Assembly (NCBI RefSeq): GCF_004342725.1 | Contig: NZ_SMCP01000004.1 | Span: forward strand, 62,001-126,000 | DNA length: 64,000 bases | Direction: 5' to 3' | Source of the DNA: Testudinibacter aquarius | GTDB lineage: Bacteria > Pseudomonadota > Gammaproteobacteria > Enterobacterales > Pasteurellaceae | In this document: positions 1 to 10,686 of the stretch, in pieces | Position numbering within the stretch: the stretch's first letter is position 1 | How the letters are laid out: the number at the start of each line of letters is the position of its first letter | Translations under genes and position numbers: made by a program | Notes under the pieces: generated by a model | The model's input: the letters and a program-made list of their open reading frames with translations, nothing else | What the model was told of the DNA's origin: nothing | Database searches by the model: none

Positions 1-1964
1 GCCGAACCGGTTTCAACCACAATATTGGCATCGCAGCGCAAGTGGGTATCTACCAAACGTTGTTGCACCGCACCCACTGCTAACACCGCAGGAATCGGCA
101 ATCGGTTTTTCGCCAAAGTGCGGTCGGAAATAATTAACAACACTGAACCGCTGCGCACCGCACTTTCGGCTTGATCGCATAATCTCAGCAGCGCCTCTTG
201 CAACGATAAATCCTGCGGATCGTAAGTTGCGTCCAGCACTTGGTGTTGGTAATAAGTCGGTTCTAAGGCTTTCAACTGCTGCATATCCGAATACAGCAAA
301 ATCGGCGATTTGAAACTGACCCGATGCGACATCCCCTCCGTTTCGAAAAATACGCTCATTTCTCGCCCGATACTGGTGTTCAAGCTCATCACGTGCTTTT
401 CCCGCAACGGATCGATCGGTGGGTTGGTGACTTGCGCAAAATATTGGCGGAAGTAATCATAAAGAATTCGCGGTTTCTCGGACAGCACAGCAAACGGGGC
501 ATCATCGCCCATTGAACCGACCGCTTCTTGTCCGTCTTCACCCAGCACCCGAATCAGATTTTCCAGCTCTTCTTTATCGTAAGCAAATTGTTTCTGATGA
601 ATCGAAAGTGCGGTTTTGTCCAGTTGCGCTTTGCCGATTTTGTCGTCCGGCAGGTTTTCATAAGGGGTTAAACGCAATACGTTTTTATTCAGCCAAGCAC
701 GGTACGGATGGCGCTGTTTCAGTTCCGCATCAATCTCGTTGGAATGGATCAACTTGCCGTTGATAGTATCAATCACTAACAATTCGCCCGGTCCGACCCG
801 CCCTTTTTCCACCACTTCATCGGGAGCATAATCCCAAATGCCGACTTCGCTGGCAATGGTGATTAACTTATCTTGCGTAATCACATAACGTGCCGGACGC
901 AAGCCGTTTCTGTCCAGCGTACAAGCGGCGTGCGTACCGTCGCTCAACACGATGCCTGCCGGGCCGTCCCACGGCTCCATGTGCATCGAGTTAAAATCGT
1001 AGAACGCCTGCAATTCATCGTCCATATCCGGGTTATACTGCCACGCCGGCGGCACTAACAAACGCATGGCACGGAATAAATCCATGCCACCGTTGACGAA
1101 TAATTCCAACATATTGTCTAACGAACTGGAATCCGAGCCGCTCTCATTCACAAATGGCGCCACGGTTTGCAGGTCAGGAATCAATGGCGTGTGGTATTTA
1201 TAGCCCCGAGCACGCGCCCAAGCACGGTTGCCAGAAATCGTGTTGATCTCGCCGTTATGAGCCAAAAAGCGGAACGGCTGTGCCAACTTCCAACGCGGTA
1301 AAGTATTGGTCGAAAAACGCTGATGAAACAAGCAGATGCCGCTCTCCATGCGCAGATCTGCCAAGTCCAGATAAAATTTCGGCAAATCTCTCGGAATACA
1401 CAGGCCTTTATAGATAATCACTTGGCTAGACAAGCTACAGATATAGAAATCGGGATGTTCAATCCGCACTTCAATCCGACGGCGTGCCATAAACAAACGG
1501 CGTTCAATATCGGTGCGCCCCCAACCTGCCGGCGCATTGACAAACACCTGCTTAATCATCGGTAAACTCGATGCTGCAATTTCCCCTAACACCGATTTGT
1601 TGATCGCCACATCGCGCCACGCCGCAATCGTCAACGTTTCACGCGTTAATTCTTCTTTGATTATCGCACAATACTGTTCGATTAATTGCGGATCGGTCGG
1701 CAGAAAAATCTGCCCGACGGCAAACTCTTTACCCAAACGCCAACCCTGTTCTTCCGCCAAAAAGCGGAAAAAACGTTTTGGCATCTGCATATGCAAACCA
1801 CAACCGTCACCTGTTTTTCCGTCAGATAACACCGCGCCACGGTGTTGCATCCGCGACAGGCCCAAAATCGCAGTTCTCACCACCTTATGGCTGGGTTTTC
1901 CCTCCAAATGGGCTATCAGACCAAAACCACAGTTCTCCCTGATCTCATCTCGGTTATAAAGCAT
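1..1964 (-). CDS. gltB: Glutamate synthase (NADPH) large subunit, partial
   Basis: Reading leftward from an ATG at 1964 gives about 655 residues that run off the window edge, so only the N-terminal part is present. GltB makes two glutamates from glutamine and 2-oxoglutarate in the cytoplasm together with GltD. The protein begins MLYNRDEIRENCGFGLIAHL; the Cys at residue 12 is the expected N-terminal nucleophile exposed after propeptide removal. Family hallmarks such as LFHQRFSTNTLPRW, FLAHNGEINT and DGTHAACTLDRNGLRPAR are visible, covering the glutamine amidotransferase domain and the start of the central domain. AGGAAG lies about 7 bases upstream of the ATG. No frame break is seen. gltD, if present, would lie beyond the left edge. 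Confidence 0.96.
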   Translation of the reverse strand, partial: MLYNRDEIRENCGFGLIAHLEGKPSHKVVRTAILGLSRMQHRGAVLSDGKTGDGCGLHMQMPKRFFRFLAEEQGWRLGKEFAVGQIFLPTDPQLIEQYCAIIKEELTRETLTIAAWRDVAINKSVLGEIAASSLPMIKQVFVNAPAGWGRTDIERRLFMARRRIEVRIEHPDFYICSLSSQVIIYKGLCIPRDLPKFYLDLADLRMESGICLFHQRFSTNTLPRWKLAQPFRFLAHNGEINTISGNRAWARARGYKYHTPLIPDLQTVAPFVNESGSDSSSLDNMLELFVNGGMDLFRAMRLLVPPAWQYNPDMDDELQAFYDFNSMHMEPWDGPAGIVLSDGTHAACTLDRNGLRPARYVITQDKLITIASEVGIWDYAPDEVVEKGRVGPGELLVIDTINGKLIHSNEIDAELKQRHPYRAWLNKNVLRLTPYENLPDDKIGKAQLDKTALSIHQKQFAYDKEELENLIRVLGEDGQEAVGSMGDDAPFAVLSEKPRILYDYFRQYFAQVTNPPIDPLREKHVMSLNTSIGREMSVFFETEGMSHRVSFKSPILLYSDMQQLKALEPTYYQHQVLDATYDPQDLSLQEALLRLCDQAESAVRSGSVLLIISDRTLAKNRLPIPAVLAVGAVQQRLVDTHLRCDANIVVETGS

Positions 1965-2119
1965 AATAAACTTCCTGTACTGTCTAATTATTTTTCTAAG
2001 ATTGTTAGAAAATACAAAAAAATATGATTACAGTCAAAATATTTTTATATAAATCGTCAATATATAGAATAAATTTCAAAAAATATATCATTAAAGTAGA
2101 TTTATTCTAATTTGGATTT

Positions 2120-2138
2120 GATAATAATTATCAATTAT
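2120..2138. promoter_or_regulatory. Fur-like palindrome between gltB and rpsO
   Basis: GATAATAATTATCAATTAT matches about 14 of 19 positions of the classical Fur box (GATAATGATTATCATTATC). It lies in the 313-bp divergent gap 1965-2277, about 155 bases upstream of the gltB ATG. The gap is very AT-rich, so a chance match is possible. Confidence 0.35.
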
Positions 2139-2175
2139 TTTTACTGCAAAAACTCTCGCCACTTTTACAATAGTG

Positions 2176-2204
2176 TTGCAATATTCAACAACTCACAGTA
2201 AAAT
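2176..2204 (+). promoter_or_regulatory. Sigma-70 type promoter of rpsO
   Basis: TTGCAA at 2176-2181 and TAAAAT at 2199-2204 are separated by 17 bases, a good match to the -35/-10 consensus, about 75 bases upstream of the rpsO ATG. A good Shine-Dalgarno (TTAGGAG) precedes the start codon at 2278. Confidence 0.6.
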
Positions 2205-2277
2205 GCGCCTTCCCTGTCGTAGCTGAATTAGAGATCGGCTATTGATGTATTTTAACTAAAATTTTTTAGGAGTTATT

Positions 2278-2547
2278 ATGTCTCTAAGCGCAGAAGCAAA
2301 AGCAAAAATCGTTGCTGAATTTGGACGTGACGGAAAAGACACCGGTTCTTCAGAAGTTCAAATCGCTTTGTTAACAGCACAAATCAACCACTTACAAGGA
2401 CACTTCTCTGTCCATAAAAAAGACCACCATGGTCGTCGTGGTTTATTACGCATGGTTTCTCGTCGTCGTAAACTATTAGATTACTTAAAACGTACTGATC
2501 TGGCACTTTATACAACGACAATCGAACGTTTAGGTTTACGTCGTTAA
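2278..2547 (+). CDS. rpsO: 30S ribosomal protein S15
   Basis: 89 residues, the usual S15 length, starting [18 protein letters not shown] and containing the conserved [20 protein letters not shown] and HHGRRGLL segments. S15 binds 16S rRNA in the central domain of the 30S subunit and in many gamma-proteobacteria controls its own translation. AGGAG is 6 bases upstream of the ATG. It stands alone between its own promoter and terminator. pnp, its common downstream neighbour in enterics, is not here; the next gene is tRNA-Ser. Confidence 0.98.
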   Translation: MSLSAEAKAKIVAEFGRDGKDTGSSEVQIALLTAQINHLQGHFSVHKKDHHGRRGLLRMVSRRRKLLDYLKRTDLALYTTTIERLGLRR

Positions 2548-2566
2548 TCAAATCTGCTGATTTCTC

Positions 2567-2590
2567 AAGCCCTGCCATGCAGGGCTTTTT
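2567..2590 (+). terminator. Rho-independent terminator of rpsO
   Basis: A 9-bp perfect stem (AAGCCCTGC / GCAGGGCTT) with a CAT loop is followed by a run of T, 20 bases after the rpsO stop. Confidence 0.85.
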
Positions 2591-2756
2591 ACTGCCTGAA
2601 ATATCAACTACTATTGACAACAAGATTGTACACTTGCCTAAAAACCCCACACTTTGTTTATAATTCCCTCAACCAAAATAAATATTTGAAATTCACTGTT
2701 GACTTGCCCCAGCGAAATTTGTATTATCTGCGCCACTCGTTAAGAGTCAACCGTGC

Positions 2757-2846
2757 GGAGGAATGGTCGAGCGGTTGAAGGCACCGGTCTTGAAAACCGG
2801 CGAGGGTTTACGCCCTCCGTGAGTTCGAATCTCACTTCCTCCGCCA
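2757..2846 (+). tRNA. tRNA-Ser (anticodon TGA)
   Basis: 90-nt class II tRNA. The acceptor arms GGAGGAA and TTCCTCC pair, the discriminator is G and CCA is encoded. The anticodon loop CTTGAAA gives anticodon TGA. The extra arm CGAGGGTTTACGCCCTCCG and T-loop GTTCGAATC are clear. An integrase gene starts 211 bases downstream, which makes the 3' end of this tRNA the likely attachment site. Confidence 0.96.
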
Positions 2847-2964
2847 CTTCACTGTTTTTTAACGTTCGCCAACGTTCACAAAGTCTAAAAATTCCCTTTA
2901 AATTCAAGTCAAAAAGCCGTTTTAGTGGTTTTCTTTGTTTTTTATTGTTCGTCATTGTTCAGCG

Positions 2965-3023
2965 TTCGGTGTGACCTTGATTGTGACCTTTTGCAAATTG
3001 CGATTTTTTGAGGTCACACCGAA
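2965..3023. promoter_or_regulatory. 13-bp inverted repeat before the integrase gene
   Basis: TTCGGTGTGACCT (2965-2977) is repeated exactly in inverted orientation as AGGTCACACCGAA (3011-3023), with an additional direct TGTGACCT half-copy at 2982-2989. GTTC-containing repeats lie between it and the tRNA end (about 2860-2968). The layout, ending 34 bases before the integrase ATG, suggests an operator or integrase/excisionase arm-type binding sites. Confidence 0.5.
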
Positions 3024-3057
3024 TCGAAATATTTAATTAATATTGAGATTTTAAGCA

Positions 3058-4281
3058 ATGACAAAAGCAACCCGATTTTTAACTGACCAGTTCATTAAAA
3101 AAAGTACTCCACAAGCGAAAGAGTACAAAATAGGCGACGGACAGAACCTACATTTATTGGTGAAGCCTAACGGCTCTAAATTATGGCTCTTTATCTATAC
3201 CCACCCGACAACAAAAGCCCGAAAAAAAATCAATATTGGGCAATATCCCTATATTTCTTTAGCGAAAGCCCGAGAACAGCGAAATAGCTTTCACACGCTG
3301 TTAACGGAAGGAATAGATCCAACAGAACACAAAGCCCAAAGCCATCAAGAGGCAATGCGGCAAGCTGAAACACTTTTTAACTTCGCAGAAACCCAGTGGA
3401 AGCCGAAAAAAGCGAAAGAAGTTAAAAAACGTACGCTTGATGATGAATATGCCCGGTTAAAATTGCACCTGTTCCCGCTTTTTGGTCATTATCGACTTGC
3501 TGATATAACCCTGCTTGAGGCGGTTGAGAAATTGCGCCCTTTGTCTATAACGCGCAATTCTACTTGCAGCAAGGTTGTAATCTATTTTTGTGAGATTATG
3601 GAATATGCAGTTATTTGCGGTTTGTTGCCGCATAATCCGCTTTATTCGTTAAGCAAGGCATTCTACAAGGTGCAAGCCACACACCAGCCGACAATTCAGC
3701 CGTCCGAGTTGCCCGAATTTCTATCACGTTTGCAAAATAGCCGAATTATGCCAACAACGAAATTATTAATTCAATGGCAACTGCTTACAATGGTGCGCCC
3801 AGCGGAAGCGGTTAGCGCGGAATGGTCAGAAATTGATTTTGATAATGCGTTATGGGCTATTCCGCCGGAGAAGATGAAAGGCAAGAAAGATAAACCACGC
3901 CAACACATTGTGCCGCTTTCATCGCAAGCCTTAGCCATTTTGCATGAAATGCGCCTATTTAACGGTGATAAAAAGCACGTTTTCACCAGCCAGCGCAAAC
4001 CCTCGCAGCCGTGTAACAGTGAAGCCGCAAACCGTGCGATCACGGTCAATATTGATAAGGGCTATTATAAAGGGCGGCTCACTTCTCACGGCATGCGCTC
4101 AATCGCCAGCACCTATCTAAATGATTGCGGCTATAACAAAGATTTAATAGAGGCTTGCTTAGCGCATATCAGCGGCGACAGTGTGCGCAATGCGTACAAT
4201 AAAAGCACTTATTTAACGCTACGGCGTGAGCTTATGCAGAAGTGGGGGGATTATGTAGCGGAATGCAAGGCGCATGGCTAA
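3058..4281 (+). CDS. P4-type tyrosine integrase of a tRNA-Ser island
   Basis: 407 residues, full length for the P4-like integrase family that recombines island or prophage DNA into tRNA 3' ends. Order: N-terminal arm-binding domain (DUF4102-like, about 1-90, with the GDGQNLHLLVKPNGSKLW pattern), SAM-like core-binding domain (about 105-200), catalytic domain (about 215-395). Catalytic residues visible: Arg247 (MVRPAEA), His344 and Arg347 (SHGMR), His370 (LAHISGD) and nucleophile Tyr380 (RNAYNKS). No frame break, so it may be active. It follows tRNA-Ser in the usual orientation, but I found no second copy of the tRNA 3' end before secF. The nearest uptake signals I saw are at about 610 and 5670, in keeping with acquired DNA. 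Confidence 0.93.
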   Translation: MTKATRFLTDQFIKKSTPQAKEYKIGDGQNLHLLVKPNGSKLWLFIYTHPTTKARKKINIGQYPYISLAKAREQRNSFHTLLTEGIDPTEHKAQSHQEAMRQAETLFNFAETQWKPKKAKEVKKRTLDDEYARLKLHLFPLFGHYRLADITLLEAVEKLRPLSITRNSTCSKVVIYFCEIMEYAVICGLLPHNPLYSLSKAFYKVQATHQPTIQPSELPEFLSRLQNSRIMPTTKLLIQWQLLTMVRPAEAVSAEWSEIDFDNALWAIPPEKMKGKKDKPRQHIVPLSSQALAILHEMRLFNGDKKHVFTSQRKPSQPCNSEAANRAITVNIDKGYYKGRLTSHGMRSIASTYLNDCGYNKDLIEACLAHISGDSVRNAYNKSTYLTLRRELMQKWGDYVAECKAHG

Positions 4282-4311
4282 ACGAACATCAGGCGGCGTA
4301 ATGCCGCCTTT

Positions 4312-4548
4312 TTAGTATTCTTCGCACTCTTCGCCGTCTTCGTCTTCGCCGTCTTCACATTCGTCATAGTAGTAGCGCTCTTCTTCTTTCGGCTTGCTCG
4401 CTTTATCTTTGCTTTCCTTGTCTTTATCGCGCGTAATGTACTTATAAGCAACGTATGCGCCAACGGCTTTTGTCAGCGTTCCAGCGGTTGCCGTGGCGTT
4501 GACGGCAAGCAGGATAATAAGCAATGGTAAAGCTATTCGATTTTTCAT
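4312..4548 (-). CDS. Small exported protein with acidic tail, unknown function
   Basis: 78 residues from the ATG at 4548, which has AAGGA about 10 bases upstream. An upstream in-frame start at 4599 would put extra polar residues before the signal and is less likely. The N-terminus is a typical signal peptide (MKNRIALPLLIILLAVNATATAG) with cleavage likely near ATA-G. It is followed by a short aliphatic stretch, a Lys-rich stretch (RDKDKESKDKASKPK) and a very acidic C-terminus rich in Glu, Asp, Tyr and Cys. It lies convergent to the integrase and may be island cargo. I recognise no family. An inner-membrane or periplasmic location is inferred from the signal only. Confidence 0.55.
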   Translation of the reverse strand: MKNRIALPLLIILLAVNATATAGTLTKAVGAYVAYKYITRDKDKESKDKASKPKEEERYYYDECEDGEDEDGEECEEY

Positions 4549-4748
4549 TCTGTTTTTTTCCTTATGAGCGTTCACCTTATTATAGAAACAAACCCACACC
4601 GGACAAGGCGCACATGTAGTGATCCACTAATTCAACAGCCTCGAATAAGTTGTTTTTATAAAAACGCGGCAATGATATTCAGCTTTCTTCGGTGAAACTA
4701 CCAACCGGAAAAATGGTATCATTTAATTTGTGGTGTCATTGCACTTTT

Positions 4749-4857
4749 ATGCGTGGTATCAAAAAAATTCTATTTGGCTTTCTTAATATGTCTACCGTTC
4801 TTGTTACTTTTCCTGTACTTTGGCGGCATTGACTATCTTGCCAATTGGCTTTATTAA
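4749..4857 (+). pseudogene. Small membrane peptide, reading frame split at an A7 tract
   Basis: The ATG at 4749 reads MRGIKK and then leaves frame at seven A (4761-4767). If the tract had six A, one frame would continue through LAFLICLPFLLLFLYFGG to a TAA at 4855-4857, giving a 35-residue single-span membrane peptide. As it stands, the ATG frame gives 27 residues, and the hydrophobic frame has only a GTG at 4753 without a ribosome site. It could be a slipped gene, a sequencing error or chance. Confidence 0.3.
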
Positions 4858-4874
4858 TTAACATTACGTTTAAA

Positions 4875-4907
4875 TAACAATCCGCACATGAAACGTGCGG
4901 ATTGTTA
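4875..4907 (-). terminator. Hairpin terminator after secF
   Basis: A 13-bp perfect stem (TAACAATCCGCAC / GTGCGGATTGTTA) with a 7-base loop lies 22 bases beyond the secF stop, followed leftward by a short T/A-rich stretch. Confidence 0.6.
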
Positions 4908-4928
4908 CTTTATTGCGGTATTGTACTT

Positions 4929-5903
4929 TTACGGCATAATCGCGTCTTGATCTTCGCCTTCTTTTTCTATTTTTGGTGGCAGCATATGCTCCCGTCTCAA
5001 GCCTAAATCAAATGCCAACGAAGTGGCGATATAGATTGAGGAGTAAGTTCCAAAACCAATCCCGACCAATAGTGCCAGTGAGAAATTATGGATGCTTGGT
5101 CCACCAAAAATATACAGCGCCAATACCACGACCAATGTGGTGGCAGAGGTCATCAAGGTTCTGGCAAGCGTTTGCGTTAGAGAAATATCAATAATTTCTA
5201 CCGCTGGAATACGTCGGATTTTACGGAAGTTTTCGCGGATTCGGTCAAATACCACGATACTATCATTCAGCGAGTAACCGATAACCGATAAAATCGCGGC
5301 GACAAAAGTGAGGTCGATCTCTACCTGCAATGCCGCAAATACGCCCAGTGTCACAATAACGTCATGCGCCAATGCCAAGATAGCGCCGGTTCCCAAGCGC
5401 CATTCAAAGCGCAATCCAACATATAACAACAGCATGATTAAAGTTGCCAACGTAGCATAAATTGCGGCTTCAGTCAGCTCTTTGCCGACATTCGGTCCAA
5501 CGAATTCAATACTGTTGACGGTTGCTTGTGCATCAATGCCGTGTAGGATATTGATTATTTTCGGTCCGATGGTGGTATCGCCGTCTGCCGACGGTAAACG
5601 AATCATCACATCCCTTGTGCCCCCGGAAGCCTGTACAATCGCACTAGTAAACTCATTTTCCGCCAACACAGACCGCACTTTCGGCAAATCGGCAGGTTGC
5701 GAGAACGTTGCCTCAATCACTGTACCGCCGGTGAAATCTAAGCCCCAGTTAAATCCTTTGGTGATCACAAAAAACAGCGATATGGCAACTACAGCTACCG
5801 AAAAAATATAGCCCAAAGGGCGATATTTCATAAACGGCACAACATTGCGCGCTAATTTAACGCCATTTTCGATTTCTATCGTTTGTTTTGCTTTTACATT
5901 CAC
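4929..5903 (-). CDS. secF: Protein translocase subunit SecF
   Basis: 324 residues, normal for SecF. With SecD and YajC it forms the inner-membrane complex that uses the proton gradient to help pull proteins out of SecYEG. The first transmembrane segment (about 28-47) is followed by the hallmark GLDFTGGTVIEATF, a periplasmic domain and a five-helix C-terminal bundle containing SVIGYSLNDSIVVFDRIREN and TLMTSATTLVVVLALYIFGG. A GAGGATT ribosome site precedes the start. It begins 16 bases after the secD stop, so the two are cotranscribed. A terminator follows. Confidence 0.97.
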   Translation of the reverse strand: MNVKAKQTIEIENGVKLARNVVPFMKYRPLGYIFSVAVVAISLFFVITKGFNWGLDFTGGTVIEATFSQPADLPKVRSVLAENEFTSAIVQASGGTRDVMIRLPSADGDTTIGPKIINILHGIDAQATVNSIEFVGPNVGKELTEAAIYATLATLIMLLLYVGLRFEWRLGTGAILALAHDVIVTLGVFAALQVEIDLTFVAAILSVIGYSLNDSIVVFDRIRENFRKIRRIPAVEIIDISLTQTLARTLMTSATTLVVVLALYIFGGPSIHNFSLALLVGIGFGTYSSIYIATSLAFDLGLRREHMLPPKIEKEGEDQDAIMP

Positions 5904-5919
5904 AATTCAATCCTCACCA

Positions 5920-7767
5920 CTAAATCGATAATTTGTTAATGCGTTTGCCACCATACAGGAAATTGACAATCGCTCGTGTTCCGGTAATGGCGGTAAACAT
6001 CGAGATTGCAACCCCTAATGACAAAGTAATAGCAAAACCTTTAACCGGTCCGGTTCCAACCGCATACAGAATAATCGCAGTCAAAATGGTGGTTAAATTC
6101 GCATCAAAAATACTGCTGAATGCGCCGTTATAGCCCTCATTAATCGCTTGCTGCACCGAGCGCCCGTTGCGTAGCTCCTCTTTTATTCGTTCAAAAATCA
6201 AAACGTTAGCATCAACTGACATACCGACGGCTAATACGATTCCGGCAATGCCCGGCATGGTCAAGGTTGCGCCCGGCAACAAAGACAGCACCCCGATCAA
6301 CAGCACGATATTCAGCACCAAAGCAATATTAGCGATAATCCCAAACTTACGATAGACCACAACCATGAATAAAATGGTAAACAACAAACCATAAGCGCTG
6401 GCTTCCATACCCTGTGCGATATTCTGCGCCCCTAATGACGGTCCGATCGTCCGCTCTTCCACAATTTGAATCGGTGCAATCAAGGCACCGGCACGCAACA
6501 ATACCGAAAGGTTTAATGCTTCCGCCGGGCTGTCAATACCACTGATGCGGAAACGGCTGCCCAGGCGGTCGTTAATCGTCGCGACGTTGATCACTTCTTC
6601 GTGTTTCTCAAGAATCGGCGTGCCTTTATCGTCTAAGCGACCACTCTCTTTGTATTCACTGTACAGCGTAGCCATCGGTTTACCGATTGCATCACGAGTA
6701 GCTGCCGCCATCAGATTGCCCCCCTCACTGTCGAGGGTGATATTCACTTCCGGTCGCCCCGTAGTATGATCGCTGCCTGAAGTTGCACCGGTAATATGTT
6801 CCCCGCCCAGAATTACACGGCGGTATAGCACCACCGGACGCCCTTCACGATCATTTTTCACTTCGGAATCAGATGGTACTAAGCCACGCGCAGCGGCATC
6901 AGCACTGGCATTGGTATTCACCAAGCGAAACTCTAATGTTGCGGTCGCACCCAGAATTTCTTTGGCGCGCGCAGTATCCTGCACCCCCGGCAATTCGATC
7001 ACGATACGTTCGGCACCTTGGCGCTGCACTATAGGCTCGGCAACGCCCAGCTCTTCAACCCGTTTGCGCAAAATTGTTAAATTTTGCTCAATCGCATGCT
7101 CACGCACCTGTGCCAAATCGGCTTCGGTCATATTTACGGTTAAAAGGTTGCCGTTGCTGGCTACCGTCAAATCCGGATTACTGCGACGAATCAAACTTTG
7201 TGCTTCTGAAGCCTGTGCCTGTTCACCTAAGGTGACAATAGTTGAATAGTTATCGCCAGCACGAATATTACTATAAGCAATTCGAGCCTTACGCAGTTCA
7301 GTACGCAACATATCTTGTCGTTGCGTTTCCAGTTTCTCAAGTGCGGTATTCATATCAACTTGCATTAAGAAGCGCACACCGCCGCGTAAATCCAATCCGA
7401 GTTTCATCGGGCTGCCGCCAATCGCCTCCAGCCACCCCGGCGTTGCCGGCGCTAAATTCAAGGCAACAGAATAGCTGCTGCCTAAGCTTTCAGCCAATTT
7501 GTCTTTCGCTAACAATTGCTCGTCAGTATTGCCGAATTTTGCCAACACCGAGCCGTTTTCCAGTTGCAAAGATTTAACCGGCAGTTGATTTTGCTGTAGA
7601 ACTTGTTGAACTTGTTGATAAGTGGTGTTGTCTGCTTGCTGTCCGCGCGTTCCGGAAATCTGCACCGCAGGATCTTCACCATAAAGATTTGGAAGAGCAT
7701 ATAAAATGCCGATGGCGACCAAAATGATCACCATCAGATTCTTCCATAAAGGGAAACGATTTAACAC
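5920..7767 (-). CDS. secD: Protein translocase subunit SecD
   Basis: 615 residues, as expected for SecD. An N-terminal membrane helix (about 10-27) is followed by the large periplasmic P1 region beginning at [18 protein letters not shown], then the C-terminal bundle with [30 protein letters not shown], the signature shared with RND transporters and SecF. It acts with SecF and YajC after SecA-driven translocation. It starts 36 bases after yajC in the leftward queA-tgt-yajC-secD-secF gene string, a layout common in gamma-proteobacteria. No abnormality is seen. Confidence 0.97.
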   Translation of the reverse strand: MLNRFPLWKNLMVIILVAIGILYALPNLYGEDPAVQISGTRGQQADNTTYQQVQQVLQQNQLPVKSLQLENGSVLAKFGNTDEQLLAKDKLAESLGSSYSVALNLAPATPGWLEAIGGSPMKLGLDLRGGVRFLMQVDMNTALEKLETQRQDMLRTELRKARIAYSNIRAGDNYSTIVTLGEQAQASEAQSLIRRSNPDLTVASNGNLLTVNMTEADLAQVREHAIEQNLTILRKRVEELGVAEPIVQRQGAERIVIELPGVQDTARAKEILGATATLEFRLVNTNASADAAARGLVPSDSEVKNDREGRPVVLYRRVILGGEHITGATSGSDHTTGRPEVNITLDSEGGNLMAAATRDAIGKPMATLYSEYKESGRLDDKGTPILEKHEEVINVATINDRLGSRFRISGIDSPAEALNLSVLLRAGALIAPIQIVEERTIGPSLGAQNIAQGMEASAYGLLFTILFMVVVYRKFGIIANIALVLNIVLLIGVLSLLPGATLTMPGIAGIVLAVGMSVDANVLIFERIKEELRNGRSVQQAINEGYNGAFSSIFDANLTTILTAIILYAVGTGPVKGFAITLSLGVAISMFTAITGTRAIVNFLYGGKRINKLSI

Positions 7768-7803
7768 AATTAATACCCTTTTTAACGGTATGGAAGAGAA
7801 AAA

Positions 7804-8103
7804 TTACAGCGACTTCATTGAACCTTTCGGAAGAACGGCAACAACGAAATCTCTTTTGATTGTCACTTCAGTTGTGTCGTTTAATGCGATCACAATGTAA
7901 TCATTTTCTGCTGAAGTTTTAGTAATTTTACCGATTAAACCACCGCTGGTTAACACCTCTTCGCCTTTTGCCAGAGATGCCATCAAATTACGGTGTTCTT
8001 TATTGCGCTTGGATTGCGGGCGGAAAATCATAAAATAAAAAATTAAGGCAAAAATGACCAAAATAAAGATCATTTGCATTCCACCACCTTGTTGAGCGTC
8101 CAT
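7804..8103 (-). CDS. yajC: Sec translocon accessory subunit YajC
   Basis: 99 residues. A single membrane helix (about 9-25, MIFILVIFALIFYFMIFRPQ) is followed by the conserved FRPQSKRNKEHRNLMASLAKGEEVLTSGGLIGKI segment that defines YajC. It joins SecDF in the inner membrane. It lies between tgt (150 bases upstream) and secD, so it could be read from tgt or from its own promoter in the gap 8104-8254. Confidence 0.96.
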   Translation of the reverse strand: MDAQQGGGMQMIFILVIFALIFYFMIFRPQSKRNKEHRNLMASLAKGEEVLTSGGLIGKITKTSAENDYIVIALNDTTEVTIKRDFVVAVLPKGSMKSL

Positions 8104-8254
8104 TTCTTATCCTTCTAAAGTTAATTGAAAAAATCGAGTGAATAAAACTTAGCGGACACCGCTGTCTTGATTTTTGGCTAGCCGTGTCCGTTTTTAAGCC
8201 TTCTAAAAATAGCATAAAAAAGCCTTAAAGTGAAAAGCTTCTTCGTTGCCAGCG

Positions 8255-9454
<1,200 letters not shown>

Positions 9455-9495
9455 TTAAACCAGAAAGTGCGGTTATCCGTACTCTCCTCTCTTAC

Positions 9496-10584
9496 TTATT
9501 CTAATCCTTTTACCATTGGATTTTTACTGATAAACATCGCATCACCATAGCTAAAAAAACGGTATTGTTCAGCAACCGCACTTTTATAGGCACACATGGT
9601 GTTTCGATACCCGGCAAAAGCCGAAACCAGCATCACCAAGGTCGATTCCGGCAAATGGAAATTGGTGATCAGCGCATCAACCACGCGAAACGGTTTGCCC
9701 GGATAGAGGAAAATTGTGGTGTCAGAAAAATAGGGGGCGAGCAAGTGCGGTTGAGCCGTCTCCGCTGCCGCCAATGCCGCACTTTCAATCGAGCGTACTG
9801 AGGTTGTGCCGACCGCAATCACCCGCTTGCCGGCGGCTTTGGTGTCTAACACCGCTTGCACGGTCTGTTCGTCCACTTCCACATATTCAGCGTGCATATG
9901 GTGATCTTCCACTTTCTCCACTCGCACCGGCTGAAAAGTGCCCGCACCGACATGTAACGTGACAAAAGCAAAATTCACGCCTTTTTCAGTTAATTGTTGC
10001 AACAATGCCTGATCAAAATGCAATCCGGCGGTCGGCGCCGCCACCGCACCCGGTACTTGGTTATACACGGTTTGATAACGCTCCTGATCCATCTCTTCAT
10101 CAGGACGATCGATGTATGGTGGCAACGGAATATGCCCGATTTGCTGTAAAACCGCCAACAACGGGATATCGCCAACTACTTCCAGCTCGAACAAAGTATC
10201 ATGACGAGCTTTCATCACAAACGGAATGCCATTGTCGGCGCCCAGTTTGTCTTCACCCAATATAATCTGTGAACCGGCTTGCGGTGCTTTCGAGGCACGA
10301 ACGTGTGCTAAACAACTTTTTTCGCCCAGCACCCGCTCAACTAACACTTCTAACTTGCCACCACTGCTCTTGCGCCCGAACATCCGCGCCGGAATCACCC
10401 GTGTGTTATTAAACACTAACAAATCCCCGGCGTTCACTAAATCCAGCACATCAGCAAATTGACGATGTTGCAACTCGCCGGTCTCCCCGTTCAAACACAA
10501 CAAACGACTACTGCTGCGCTGCGCTTTCGGATAGCGCGCAATCAACTCGTCCGGCAACTCAAAATAAAAATCTGAAACTTGCAT
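9496..10584 (-). CDS. queA: S-adenosylmethionine:tRNA ribosyltransferase-isomerase
   Basis: 363 residues from the ATG at 10584 ([19 protein letters not shown]), matching the conserved family N-terminus. An upstream GTG at 10614 would add ten residues that do not look conserved. QueA transfers and rearranges the ribosyl group of SAM onto preQ1 in tRNA to give epoxyqueuosine. Motifs seen: [49 protein letters not shown] and [20 protein letters not shown]. It is the first gene of the leftward string with tgt, yajC, secD and secF. Confidence 0.97.
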   Translation of the reverse strand: MQVSDFYFELPDELIARYPKAQRSSSRLLCLNGETGELQHRQFADVLDLVNAGDLLVFNNTRVIPARMFGRKSSGGKLEVLVERVLGEKSCLAHVRASKAPQAGSQIILGEDKLGADNGIPFVMKARHDTLFELEVVGDIPLLAVLQQIGHIPLPPYIDRPDEEMDQERYQTVYNQVPGAVAAPTAGLHFDQALLQQLTEKGVNFAFVTLHVGAGTFQPVRVEKVEDHHMHAEYVEVDEQTVQAVLDTKAAGKRVIAVGTTSVRSIESAALAAAETAQPHLLAPYFSDTTIFLYPGKPFRVVDALITNFHLPESTLVMLVSAFAGYRNTMCAYKSAVAEQYRFFSYGDAMFISKNPMVKGLE

Positions 10585-10686
10585 CTTCTCTAACCAAAAT
10601 ATCAAACCTAACACAAAATAAGCCGCTTAGTTTATTTGCCGTATAGCTTTTACGCAAGGTGAAAAATAGGTAAATTAAGCAAATCT

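Noticed and set aside
2753-2974. ORFs on both strands across the tRNA-Ser gene
   Set aside because: They overlap the tRNA and a repeat-rich gap and show no protein family pattern.
8104-8254. Terminator between tgt and yajC
   Set aside because: Only a four-bp stem (AAGC/GCTT) before a T-run can be drawn; transcription may well continue into yajC.
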